A stretch of DNA of 64,000 bases from assembly GCA_015179125.1 (NCBI GenBank), contig WHVA01000247.1:62001-126000 (forward strand), in the 5' to 3' direction. Under the pieces are notes generated by a model, which saw nothing but the letters and a program-made list of their open reading frames with translations, did no database searches and was not told the origin of the DNA. Shown here piece after piece: positions 12,101-22,653 of this stretch. Position numbers and translations under genes: made by a program. Every line of letters begins with the position of its first letter. Positions within the stretch are counted from its first letter, which is position 1. The stretch comes from Gautieria morchelliformis. Its lineage: Eukaryota; Basidiomycota; Agaricomycetes; Gomphales; Gomphaceae.

Positions 12101-12939
12101 GGTTAGATCCTTATACAGTCGATGGTACCTGTGCAAGTGCCCTGGCTGACATTGGAGTGCCTGATCATAAATGCTATGATTTGAGACTGAATGTTTATGG
12201 CTGGGCCTATTGTTCTTGCCCAGCCTTCAGGCAGAACGGTGGTGCATGCAAGCACTTGTGGGCATTGCGGCTTGCGATTCCAAAGCTGACTGAATCAGCA
12301 TCACTTGCCCCAGCGACCTATCCTTTCCATTTCCCCACAAATGAAGATGATATGTGGACCATCTATAGGCAGTGCTTTATAGTACCTACGACATTGCTGA
12401 CTGCTGCTCCTGATACCACCACTGATCACACTGATGCACCATCCAGTGCATCAGTGACTCTTTCTAATCACACCAACACCTGGTTATTGCAAACCGTGGA
12501 GGACGACGATAGCAAGTCACACAAACCACCTGAGTCTGACATTGACAGCTCAGAATTGGACGGTGACTCCCATACCAAAAAGACAGATGAAGTGAGTAAA
12601 ACAAATTAGGCTAGCGATCTAAATGGTATATATTTATGTTTTCCTATTCAGCCCGAGGGGTCAAGTACCACTGCCACTGAAGGTGTCTGTCACCAAGTGC
12701 TTGATAAGATCAAGCACTTTGCGCACATAAACCTTCCCAAACTTCACGGAATAGTTACACTTCTAGATGATGCACATCAGACCCCAATTTTCCCACTCTC
12801 TCAAACTAATCTTGCTGACCTATCCGAGCTTGAAGATGTGTGTTCAAGACTCACTATAGGTGTTAGGCGGATGACTGGCCAATTCACTGTGCCTGAGTTG
12901 CGTGCACTAGCTGTGCCAGCAACCAGCAAGTACTCATAG
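9140..12939 (+). pseudogene. MULE transposase, degenerate
   Basis: DDE transposase of the Mutator-like superfamily, which would cut out and reinsert the element. The three catalytic acids are visible: D in IFDRTFG at 9796, D in ITDTDTKE at 9998 and E in TTNHLEAFN at 10490. A SWIM zinc finger, CSCPAF...CKH, sits at 12211-12255. Upstream (9280-9385) is the usual Cys/His-containing N-terminal part. Short introns are recognisable at 9386-9440, near 10180-10229 and at 12592-12651; the last two keep the frame. The C-terminal part ends at TAG 12937-12939. In-frame stops (for example near 9258 and 10394), a frame change around 9840-9910 and the 1.27 kb LTR insertion show it is dead. Family assignment is firm; exact exon ends are not. 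Confidence 0.85.
10533..11805 (+). mobile_element. Solo LTR-D, 1273 bp
   Basis: Starts TGTCAAGATTGG and ends CATGACA, flanked by a perfect 5-bp duplication CGCTC (10528-10532, 11806-11810). It interrupts the MULE transposase. No internal region exists here; it is the reference copy for LTR-D, the most repeated family in the window. Confidence 0.93.
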
Positions 12940-13251
12940 CGTAAGTGCTCTCTATCCTACAAGGAAAGAATGAGCTGATATTATTCATGCTAGCATGTGT
13001 TTGGTGCCTCAGATGGTCTTTCAGAGTTGCCAGTCAAGCGACTGCTGCTTCCATCTCCTGAACGCAACCAGCATCACAAGGCATCACATGCGGACCATTA
13101 GGGTAGCTTTGTCCAAGACCACAGTAATTATTCAACACAAATTTTTTTCATTAATAGTACTAAGTTTTATGATTAAATATCAGATTAAGATGCCTTGATA
13201 AAGAATTCCTATTGCTTGGTGGCTGGGACCACTATATCTGCCCTTTTGCTA

Positions 13252-14120
13252 TGTGCTGACTAAGCTCTCCAAGGCGTGTCCGTCACTGATGGATGGTGGT
13301 CATGTGACTGCATCGACGAAGAAATGGTCTTGATCTAGAGGATAGCTGTCTCAAAAGGCTTCGCTTTTGAGATAGTTTAGAGTAGACAGTGATAATAGAC
13401 TCTCAATGAAGAATTGGAGAAAATATCAAGATTTAAGTTCTGTAGCTATCAAACAAGACTACAGTGACTTCAGGGGGTGAAACAGTGGATTCTGGATGAT
13501 CGGTCCATAAACTTGTGGTAGCTACTTATACTATAATAGTGATAACTACCAGTGTTCAGGATAATGGGTGAATGGGTCGAAAAACCATGTGTAACTAAAG
13601 GGTGACTATTTGTAGCCATAAAGCCATGAAATAGATGGGGATAATGGCAGGGGTGTTAGGCTTTGGAATAGAGCCTTGTACCTACTATACAAAGCCCCTG
13701 TCTATATGGTGTCAAGATAGTAATCAACTGGTTGTGTCATGGAGCTCAATAGAAAATGGAAATTAAGTTTCTCTTGTGTAGCATAAATGCTACTCTTGGT
13801 GATGGGGCCGCTGTCTCTGTGCCTCTTCTATGGGGCAGCTGATTGAGCATATGTGCTTGGGACGACATTCTGTCATCATTCTGTGATGTCTGATGCTCCT
13901 GTGCAGTCTATGCTTCTCTGCGGCATTTGGTGCCCGCACCTCCTCGGTGCCTGTGGCCTGGCGCCTGTCGATGTCATGGTTGATGCCATCTGCCGATAGG
14001 CGCACTGTCTCTGATCGGCCGCATGTGGCCGATGCCTTCGTTCCTGTATCTTATCTGATCTATAGATAAGATAGCTGCTTGATCATGAGTGTCATGTGCC
14101 ATCTGCGTGTGTCAATATCT
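13252..14120 (-). repeat. Repeat F, inverted copy (truncated)
   Basis: Reverse complement of about 16480-17363, with shared blocks including TGCTGACTAAGC at its left end and the AGATAAGATA hairpin region at its right. It lies head-to-head with the plus-oriented copy that starts at 14121, lacking roughly the first 100 bp of that copy. F looks like an LTR (TG...CA) but no internal region or clear duplication was found. Confidence 0.75.
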
Positions 14121-14162
14121 TGTTATGATAGATGCAATTATCCTATTCTAAGTCATCTATGT

Positions 14163-14365
14163 TGTAGAGAGGGAAGCCTCGCTGGAGTGACAAACTGCGC
14201 AGAACTACTAACGCAGCTGGTAGTGAGCGGGAAAGAGGAGTCTCCATTACTAATCTAAGTGGACCACTATATACTCTGAGAACAACGGGAGTGGCACAAG
14301 GTGACATCATACTAGAAGGCAAGGAAAACATATAATCTCCAACTAGAGAGTGTAGCTCTCTTACA
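14163..14365 (-). repeat. Element G, 3' terminal repeat
   Basis: 203-bp direct repeat of 16222-16424. It is preceded by ATGT, one half of the target-site duplication. Confidence 0.92.
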
Positions 14366-14726
14366 TCTGCCAGGACTTCTTTTGAAGATCTGAACTAACT
14401 ACTGGTCAACTGCAATGAGATACTGGTGATGTATGATCCAGGGAGTAGGGATGACACCGGGTACGAGTATGAGCCATCGGCGCTTGGCACAGGGACTATG
14501 AGAGGGCAGGGGCGTCGTACGTGTGAGGGAGAGAGCGTGGAAGGGTGCAGTCGGGGAATAGACGAGATGGGGTGATAGGAAGAAGGCGGCACAGACAGAG
14601 AAGGCATGCATGAGCTGGATGATGTTGTCGATGCTGTAATGGAGCCTGCACCGCTGCATTGCGTGTGTGTACGTGTGTCATCGAGGACCGGCGCCTGCAG
14701 GTTTGTGGAGTTTGCACGTGGCCGCG

Positions 14727-16184
14727 TCATGTCGTCGTGGCCCTCCTTCTGCATGGTGCGCATGTTGTTGGATCGCATGACGGTGCGAGGATAGAAGGCA
14801 TGAGTTGACCTGGGGAGGGAAATCGGCGGTGGCAGTGGCTGTTAAGTTGTGGCAAAGCCATCTGTGCATGGCGGATGTGCGAGGCGGTGGCTAGGGGATG
14901 TGTGTCTGCTCCGGTGGACCCGTTGTGCGATGCCATCTGCGCCTGCATCATTGTCTCGCGGGTCTGCCTCTCGGTGTCCTTCGGATGCATCGCATTCTCT
15001 CGAGTCATTGCGGGTGCGTGCATGCTCACGTGGGTCTCGGTCAGGGTCGCGATCTCATGACTCCTCGCCATCTGCTGCATCTCTGTCCTGCGGTGTCGCT
15101 GCGTGACATCGTGCGTCGGTACGCAGGTTGTGGCTGCGAGGGGAGTTTGCATAGGAGCATTCTGTTTGGACGGTGCGGGTGAGGGAGAGCATGGAGGTGA
15201 GGAAGGAACCCAATGGCTAGGCAGCCTGTGACGTCGTGAAAAATGCATCGGCGTGTACTGAGCACGCAAGGAAGGGAGTGGAGGCGTAGGATAAAGGGGA
15301 AAATGCGCCCGGGCATGGAGGTGCGTGTCGGTTCGTGGCTGCCTTGCCACATCACATGTCTGGACGACGGTCTCGAGGGTTGCGCTGTTGCCGTGGGTGG
15401 CGCCAATGCCTGTGGTCCTTCTGGTTGTAGCCGTGCATGGCACTGTAGGTGGGAACGTGTGGGACACATCCGCGCATGGTGCAACGCGTGCATGGGAGGG
15501 AGCCGAGCTGGTGGCGCATGAGGAGGTTTGGGCGACACCATAAAACTGTGAGGAACATAGCTGTGGGTCCTTTCTGACGACTCTGTGCACCCTGGTGTGT
15601 CGCTTAAGTCGGCGGCTGGTTGAAAAGGCACGAGAGCACGTAGCACAAGTGTGTTGGCTCATCGCGCCACTCCGATTGTTCCCTGGGACTCGGATGACTG
15701 TAAGACAGGGCACATACGGAATATCTCGATGAGATAGGACTGATAAGGATGGAACTGAATTGGATGGTGGTTGAGAAACGACTGGCAAGGAAGGGGAAGG
15801 TGTTGGTGGATAGCAGACTATAGACTCGGGACTCTTGTCATCCTGGAACGAGCGAAGGAGTCCATCAGAAATGGCTGGAGAGATAGCAAGTAGGTCCTCC
15901 AAGGAGAGTGTAATGGGGGTTTGGAGAGGATCATCTGTGGGTGCGATGGATGTCAACAGGATACGTTCTAAGACACTTGTGACTGTGCCGCGCATCGCCG
16001 CCGGGTTGCCCTGCGTTTCGACTGACTCGCTGTGGTTCATTTCAATTTGATCGACTAAGTATAACTTGTTTCTTGCGACCGACGTGTTTCTTGCGACCGA
16101 CAGTTCGAATGTGACAGAGCGAGGGAAGGTGTAATGGATGGTCTCCTGCCATGGACAGACAGAAGCTGAGGCTGGGCGTGACAC
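14727..16184 (-). CDS. C2H2 zinc-finger ORF of element G
   Basis: An uninterrupted minus-strand frame of 485 codons fills the inside of element G. A classical C2H2 finger sits at residues 180-200 (C180, C183, H196, H200; x2, x12, x3 spacing). Residues 89-112, with PITLSLEDLLAISP, resemble the linker between Gag and protease in some basidiomycete retroelement polyproteins; that is recollection, not a search result. The C-terminal 280 residues are rich in His, Pro and Thr and low in complexity. The first ATG lies only 38 bp from the terminal repeat, so M49 (16040) is a likelier start. It could bind DNA or the element's RNA; function is unknown. Other long overlapping frames exist here because the region is GC-rich, which lowers certainty that the whole frame is translated. 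Confidence 0.6.
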   Translation of the reverse strand: MSRPASASVCPWQETIHYTFPRSVTFELSVARNTSVARNKLYLVDQIEMNHSESVETQGNPAAMRGTVTSVLERILLTSIAPTDDPLQTPITLSLEDLLAISPAISDGLLRSFQDDKSPESIVCYPPTPSPSLPVVSQPPSNSVPSLSVLSHRDIPYVPCLTVIRVPGNNRSGAMSQHTCATCSRAFSTSRRLKRHTRVHRVVRKDPQLCSSQFYGVAQTSSCATSSAPSHARVAPCADVSHTFPPTVPCTATTRRTTGIGATHGNSATLETVVQTCDVARQPRTDTHLHARAHFPLYPTPPLPSLRAQYTPMHFSRRHRLPSHWVPSSPPCSPSPAPSKQNAPMQTPLAATTCVPTHDVTQRHRRTEMQQMARSHEIATLTETHVSMHAPAMTRENAMHPKDTERQTRETMMQAQMASHNGSTGADTHPLATASHIRHAQMALPQLNSHCHRRFPSPGQLMPSILAPSCDPTTCAPCRRRATTT

Positions 16185-16221
16185 GGAAAGGTTGAGAGTT
16201 CTTGCGAACGGGGCAGCCAGA

Positions 16222-16424
16222 TGTAGAGAGGGAAGCCTTGCTGGAGTGACAAACTGCGCAGAACTACTAACGCAGCTGGTAGTGAGTGGGAAAGAGGAGT
16301 CTCCATTACTAATCTAAGTGGACCACTATATACTCTGAGAACAATGGGAGTGGCACAAGGTGACATCATACTAGAAGACAAGGAAAACATATAATCTCCA
16401 ACTAGAGAGTGTAGCTCTCTTACA
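16222..16424 (-). repeat. Element G, 5' terminal repeat
   Basis: 203-bp direct repeat of 14163-14365, followed by ATGT, the other half of the duplication. Confidence 0.92.
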
Positions 16425-17363
16425 ATGTACAAAGAAACTAATAAAAGAAAAGAAAGAAAAATGATTAAAAAGGAATAGGAACAATGCTTATGATAGACGT
16501 CGACATAGACGACAGATACACGACATCACGAATAGCTATCTTATCTACAGATTAGATAAGATACAGGGATATGGGCGTCGACCATGTGTGGCTGATCAGA
16601 GACAGCATGCCTATCGACTGATGGCATCGGCCATGACGTCGACAGGTGCCAGGCCACAGGCACCGAGGAGGTGCGGGCACCAAATGCCACAGAGGGACAC
16701 AGACTGCGCAGGAGCACCGGATATTGTGGAGTGACTCCAGAACGTCATCCATAATACGTATATTCAATTGGCTGCCCCACAGAAGAGGCACAGAGACAGC
16801 GGCCCCATCACCAAGCCTAGCATTTATGCTAGGCAGGACAGATTTAATTTCTATTCTCTATTGGACTCCATGACACGACCAGCTGATTATTATCTTGACA
16901 CCATGTGGAAAGGGGCTTTGTATACTAGGTACAAGACTCTATTCCAAAGCTTAAACAACCCTGACACTATCCCCATCATCCCATGATTTTATGACTATAA
17001 TTAGTCACCCCTCTAGTTACAAGTAGTTTTTCGACCCATCTGCTCACTATCTCGAACACCAGTAGTTACCAATAATATAGTATAAGTAGTCACTACGAAT
17101 GTATGAATAAAATTATCCAGAATCAACTGATTCACCCCCTGAAGTTACTGCAGTCTTGTTTGATAGCTATAGAACTTAGATCTCGATAGTTTACTCCAAT
17201 TCTTCGTTGAGAGTTCACTATTATTGCCTACTATAGACTGCCTCAAAAGCGAAGCCTTTTGACTTAGTTGTTCCTTAGATTGATACCATTTTCTTGTCGA
17301 CACGGTCACATGACTTCCATCCATCAGTGCCGGACGCGTCTCGAAGGGCTTAGTCAGCACACA

Positions 17364-17883
17364 GAGGAGGGTGGGGGTTGGAGAGCAAGAGTACGGAAGA
17401 AAAACAAGACGACAGACTAAATGGCAGGATTATTGCTATAAACCCACACTGGGCACTGTGGCCCATGCACGTAATGCAGGACTTCCTTTGTGAAGAACTG
17501 ATTACGGTTACACATATCGAACATTCTCCAAAATGTTGTGCTATCAACTCCTTCGTTTGAGGGTGGGGCGGCCGCAAAGGAGGCACATGGAGGTTGTAAA
17601 CTGCTACCAGATGTGGGTCAAGTGGCTCCCACAGACATGATGTATCACCGACCATACGGTCTCCTTGATGGAAACAAGTTAGTCTTGTTTTTGATAAGAA
17701 TCAATATGTTACATACCAGGCATGATAGTTACACTTTCGTGCAGGTTATGTCTGGAGCGAGGTGTGGTTGGTATACTGCCTGAATAGTCACTCATAGTAG
17801 CTAAAAATACGGCTGTTAGCTGATAACTATAGTAGGATATATCGGAATGACTTATGTGACTGAGGATGAGAGCCAGTACTTAT
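17364..17883. other. No gene recognised
   Basis: Between repeat F and the stop codon of the unknown minus-strand gene. It may hold that gene's 3' untranslated region. No domain or repeat recognised. Confidence 0.4.
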
Positions 17884-19157
17884 TCACCTGTGGGTCATGG
17901 CCAACTGGTTTGATGAAGGCATCTTTGATGAATCCAGAACTATAGGGCCTTTTGATAATGGAAGATCACTGGAATGGAAAAAAGCCTCCGAGGGAAGAGG
18001 GACCTGCAGAAGGGTGAACATCGATGAAGAGGAATGGGATTGTGCTTCAGAGACGTTCAGAAGGGAGAATGAGGATGATCCAGGTGTAGATGGGGATGTG
18101 GAATGACTGGGACCGACAACAAACGGGTCATCAACACTTGCTGGGTGACGCTGCAGGGTTTTGTTTATGCCGGAGTCTTTCTTTGCGGTTTTTGTGACTA
18201 TCAATTGCATTAAGTAGCTTAATGAATGTGTATGGGAGACTTTACCGCCACTGAAGCCACCTCTTCTGCCCCGATTAAACTGGTAAGGAAGTGGAGGACT
18301 AATTGGACTTGATGTAGAAATGCCGCTGCGAGATGCTACACTTACATGAGTATCGAGTGAGCAAATGATATTAATGGAACTTACTTGGTGTGGCATGCAC
18401 TGGGCGGAGAAGACCATATCTGTCAAAGTGAGGAAGGCCTATAAGAAATTGTTTTAAGTGTACTAAAGAGGTCAATCTTATAGAGTGTGAACCTGGGCCG
18501 ACATCACTATCTGGTCTCAGTTCATAGACTTCTGCAGGCAGGTCAGGGTTTTCCTTAATGAGATCTGTCAAACAGACTTGAACACAGTTAATATTTGTAG
18601 TTATGAAGCAAACCTGGCAGAATACTTACTCCATGACCCACAACCCTGGTATTTTTGCGCACATGCAGCAGCCACTTTACCTTTATATCTACCGCTTTGT
18701 ATGACCCATATTTCGTAAAGGATGATTGACCTCTGGGTCAGTTTCTTGCGTAGCACATGGGAATTGTGGATGCTCAATGTGCAAGGATCAGAAAGCATTG
18801 GGGAGTTCATAGTCGGCATACAACTGGTTATCTAAATGGCATGGCCTGCGAGAGTGCTCAGAATCCCAACCCGGTAATTCATAGGGTAACTTACCAGTGA
18901 TATACCCTTTCACCGCTGCGTGCCCAAGTCAACATCATTTTCGCTGTGCGTATGCCTTCGTGGTAGGGTGCAAACATTCCCAGCCAAAGCGCACTGACTT
19001 CATCGACACCCGGATGGCCTGAGTAAGGGGATGTTGGAGATAACATAGAAGAATGCACAGAATGTGAGCTTTTCACGGCTCCAGAGGGAGATGAGACTGG
19101 AGTATTCCAAAAGTCTGAAAGTGAGGGGTACATAGCAGACGATGCTGGCATATCCAT
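17884..19157 (-). CDS. Unrecognised four-exon gene, 362 aa
   Basis: I do not recognise this protein. On the minus strand the exons are 19157-18895, 18823-18630, 18564-18385 and 18335-17884. All three introns (71, 65 and 49 bp) start GTAAGT and end AG (acceptors CCAG, ACAG and GTAG); the frame is open from ATG 19157 to TGA, 1089 bases in total. No signal peptide is evident. The middle part is mixed alpha/beta-like sequence (for example LPAEVYELRPDSDVGPGSHS); residues after about 215 include FNRGRRGGFSGGK, and the C-terminal third is Ser/Pro-rich and probably disordered. A further upstream exon is possible, because a GTAAGC donor lies about 60 bp before the ATG. Intact splice sites and frame argue for a real gene in a region where nearly everything else is decayed. 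It could belong to the host or to an unidentified DNA transposon. Confidence 0.6.
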
Positions 19158-19686
19158 ATGGTAAACATATGGCCTATTTAACCTGTTTGTGAGCTCAAAA
19201 GGGGCAAAACACTGTTGCCTTCACGCTTACCTAGTAAATTTGTTGTCGGATAACAGTCTCTCAATGTGAAAAAGTACACTGAATGATGGGGAAGTGGACC
19301 AGCTTAGCTCTGTGAATAGAGCTAAGCTGCTCCACACACAAACAAAGCGAGGCCCTCCGATGTCCATTGCTCGTTTTGGTGTATTGGTGCTAATGTGTTT
19401 CTCCAAAAGGTATGGAGGCAGGAAGCAAAGGTGTATGGGTGCTTATGGTAAACTTTATATTGCGATCAAATAGCTGGTGCTTCCAAAAGCCTGGCCTGGT
19501 GTGCAGCTGACCAAGCTCATTGTTAGGGCGTCAGACCCGTGCCTCCTTTGCTTACTAACACTAACACTTCATTCAAAGGCTTGGAACTGGATGGGCCACA
19601 AGAATTGCTGGAGGTGTCTCGGACGGTAAATGGCATCAGCACTGCACTCAGTGAGCAAATGACCAAAAGGTTAAGCAGAGAGCATC
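19158..19686. other. Possible upstream exons of the unknown gene; hairpin
   Basis: On the minus strand several stretches look coding-like but cannot be joined with confidence. At 19300-19329 a perfect hairpin has 12-bp arms (CAGCTTAGCTCT and complement) and a 6-nt loop. The sequence resumes after the inserted LTR at 20218. Confidence 0.35.
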
Positions 19687-20217
19687 TGTTACGATACGAT
19701 CCTTCGTAAGGTTGACTGAGCTTGGGGGCAAAACCCGAGCTAAGGTCTGAGGTTATGGGGTGAGGTTCTGATAGGGAGGTCGGAGAGGGACTTGGCTTCA
19801 GCTTATGTGCTGTGCCGACCCTACGTATGAGTACCAACTTGGGAGGTAAATGAATAAGAGGTGAGGTTTGGCTTAAGAGGTGAAAACTTAAAAAATAGCT
19901 AAGGATCAAAGAGTATGATAGTTGATTTTCAGACTGAAGAATAGGAATGCGTACAGGGGGTTTATATACGGGCAAGGGTAAGGGTCAGGGGAGAGCATAT
20001 ACGGGGGAATCAGGGCGAGGTCAATATACATGATGCATGATGGAATGGGATCAGTAACTAAGGGGATTTGGGCATGGGATCAAGGTTGGATATGAGCTCA
20101 GGCTTGGGCTCAGGCTCGGGCTTAGAATCACAAGTACTCGGGCACGAGTATCACAAGGCTCAGGCTCGGAAAAAAGGTTGTACTGGTAAGTAACTGGCCA
20201 AAGGCCGGGTCCTTACA
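19687..20217 (+). mobile_element. Solo LTR, diverged LTR-B relative
   Basis: Begins TGTTACGATACG, ends GGGTCCTTACA, and is flanked by a perfect 5-bp duplication GCATC (19682-19686, 20218-20222). Internal blocks resemble LTR-B (GCTTCAGCTTATGTGCTGTG, and a TATA-like GGTTTATATACGG). Confidence 0.8.
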
Positions 20218-20823
20218 GCATCCAGCACTGCTGTAGTTTTACAAACTGAGGCCTGCTCATGTTTGGCACCATGCAATTCGCAACTTTCTCTTGCTTAGTA
20301 TTGTGTGTCAGTGAATTATGGATGCACGAACACAGCAAATGCCCAGTTGCCTTGTGCAGCAAAGGATGTGGTTCAGCAAAGTGCTCCAAACCAGTAAGGA
20401 TGTACAAGGTATATAAGTAAAGTACCCTAATCTACAGTCGAAATGAATGACTCACTTAGCTCAATGATGTAACATGCAAGACTCCGCAGAAAGGCTATTT
20501 GGGGATGAATGATCCTTGTGTTGGTGAAGGTGCTCCTTCAGAGACCTTCACCAACAGCACAGTGGAGCCTCAAAGGGTGAAGTGGTGAAGATGAGTGTTA
20601 CGACCATGCATTTCCAACTTCCGACACTCAGTTCCGCTTCCTTTCTGACATTCCAATAATTCCCACAATCCCACCCCTTGTTATATCCTTTCTTCTTTCG
20701 ACTCTATTACTCAGACCCACCAGACTCGACTCACAGCACAGCAAGACCATATGTCTGTCCCCTCTGGAGTCCTGTTGTTCCGTTATGTCAGATTCTTTTG
20801 CCATTGTTCTTGACTCTACCCTG

Positions 20824-22095
20824 TGTCATGACGCGTTTATCTCCCATACTTAGAAGCTCAGTTTTCCTATTTTCTCACCCCACCTTCGTGTTCGTTCCGA
20901 TCACCATTGTTATGTTCGGCAACCAACTCTCGCTGTTCGTGCCAACTACCATAGCCGCGCCGTCAAACGCACTATCGACGTCCTGAGACTGACTCGGCAG
21001 TCATCACTGGGCCTACCACCTCCTCTGCTCGACCCTCTTCCGATGGTGTCCAAATAGTTGGGTTGTCATGACCTGTGCATTTCCTGCACCTTGGTATCCC
21101 ATTTTCCCTTTCGCTACTCCTCCTCAGTGTTCGTTCGGCTTTGCCCTCCACCTCGACCTCTCCTCCCCTATGTCACCTCTGTTCGCCCTTCCTTGCATTT
21201 CGCTGAACGGCTATTCGCTGCTCGCATCATTCGCCAGCAGGCACACCATCAAAAACGATCGATACCATTCACCCGGCATGATGGTCCATCATTAACCCCA
21301 TCGTCTTCTTAAATCCAACCCCATTGGGCATTCGTATGGTCAGAGTATGTTCGCAGGACATCCCCTCCATAGGCCGTGCGGAATCAACCCAGTAGACCAA
21401 GAGTCCGTGCAGGGTAGCATGTATGTGGGTCCCAAGACATGGTTTTGTCCATAAATGCCTTCGCCACCTCTACTCTCCATCGTTTCATGTTTTTCCCCTT
21501 CTTACATTCTATTGTATGTTTATTTCATCTATGTTGTATCATGGCTGCGCACCCCTATCCAACCCTGACCCGTGATGGCCTCTTTCCTATTCGCTGATAC
21601 CTTACGAGCATTCAATATAAGTAGTTTACATTCGCATGTATATTCCCCAGTTCAATTATCATACGCCGTCCATCTTGTGCAAACTTGACCTCGCTGTGAT
21701 CATCATGTTGAGCCTTTCCTTGAAGATCTCTATCTTCGACCAGCCAAGGACTTAGGCATCACTGGTGAGTTCTGATACTTCATCTTCGTTACCTTAGCCT
21801 TCGAACTACTTTCTGTGCTGTTGGCGAAGGGCTCTGAAGGAGCACCTTCGCCAGCGAAGGGACCGTCGAAACTTAGACAGCCCTTCCGCGATATCTTGCA
21901 CGTTACATCGTCAAGTACTGCGAGCTATTTCGCTACGACTGTAGATAGGGCGAGCCCCGTTCGGGCAACCCCCTTGTTTCGTGAACATTCATCGGTTCAC
22001 TTATTCGCCGAACGGCATACTTATTCGCACAAGTTATTCGGGCATTCGCTGTGTTCACTAATACACGATATTAACGTCTAAAAACCAATCTTGAC
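20824..22095 (-). mobile_element. Solo LTR-D nested in LTR-B
   Basis: 1272 bp, TGTCATGACG...CTTGACA, the reverse complement of the copy at 10533. Flanked by a perfect 5-bp duplication CCCTG (20819-20823, 22096-22100). Confidence 0.93.
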
Positions 22096-22247
22096 ACCCT
22101 GCACGTCCCTGTAGTTCTTTGTTCCCAATTAGTTACTTACCCCATATATCTATCCGACTTCCACTTCCTCTGGAATATGCTTAGTACTACCTCATTACCT
22201 GTTGTCTCAGCTCTTTGTATAAAACCCACTCATGTATGCTTGTTATT

Positions 22248-22653
22248 GGTGTAACCACAAGGTAATGGACCGAGGTGCACACCCTTGTGTACATGCAAGT
22301 CGACGACCCACTGCATGCGCTGGATTGCACACCGAGTCATAGAGCCGAGTTGAGGCACCACGTGTGCAATAAGGTCTGAGTAATAGCCAAAACTGATTAC
22401 ACGGACCGTGGCTCATCTGTGGGGAGCCAGCCGCATAGTTCAACATCTATTTAGCCTGTATCAAGACTCCTATCACAGTAGTATAAGTTGCATGCTATGT
22501 ACTGTAGAACGACATGAATCTTATCCGACCAGCTTTGAGTCACAAGCTGCAGTCCCCTACGCTTGAGTCAAAGTGCACCACAAATCGAGTTGAGTCTGCC
22601 TCTGCACTCAAGTCAAAGCGCATGCCCCAAGCACTTCTGACATTATAATAATA
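22248..22653. mobile_element. Unclassified 406-bp insertion in LTR-B
   Basis: LTR-B is interrupted here and resumes on the other side. The insertion is bounded by GTTATT at 22242-22247 and 22654-22659, a likely 6-bp duplication. It has no LTR-like ends, no clear terminal inverted repeats and no frame. A SINE or a small DNA element are both possible. Confidence 0.5.

Larger units (their letters stand above)
8853..13230 (+). mobile_element. Mutator-like (MULE) DNA transposon relic
   Basis: A plus-strand transposase relic (next entry) fills this region, which is split by a solo LTR-D (10533-11805). I did not find terminal inverted repeats or a 9-bp duplication, so the ends are placed at the neighbouring repeats and are approximate. 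It is not mobile by itself. Confidence 0.65.
14163..16424 (-). mobile_element. Element G: small LTR-bounded element with zinc-finger frame
   Basis: A 2.26 kb unit with two direct terminal repeats of 203 bp (14163-14365 and 16222-16424), each reading TGTAGAGAGG...CTCTTACA on the plus strand. It is flanked by a 4-bp duplication ATGT (14159-14162 and 16425-16428); the solo copy at 41292 also has a 4-bp duplication. The repeats differ at only about 4 of 203 positions, all transitions, so this is the youngest element seen. Just inside the 5' repeat (minus strand) TGGCTGCCCCGTTCG could be a tRNA primer site. The only frame carries a C2H2 finger; no protease, reverse transcriptase or integrase is present, so it would depend on another element. 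It looks whole for a non-autonomous LTR element. Confidence 0.85.
14121..17363 (+). repeat. Repeat F, direct copy split by element G
   Basis: Begins TGTTATGATAGATGC and ends near CAGCACACA. Removing element G (14163-16424 plus one ATGT) leaves about 975 bp that aligns along its length with the copy at 40293-41280, which has no insertion at that point. It may be an LTR of an unidentified element. End coordinate approximate. Confidence 0.75.

Noticed and set aside
14399-15646. Several overlapping frames on both strands in element G as extra genes
   Set aside because: GC-rich, low-complexity shadows of the single long zinc-finger frame, with no domains.
19521-20217. LTR starting at TGTTAGGGCG (19521)
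   Set aside because: The start at 19687 has a perfect GCATC duplication with the right end and matches LTR-B; the earlier start has none.
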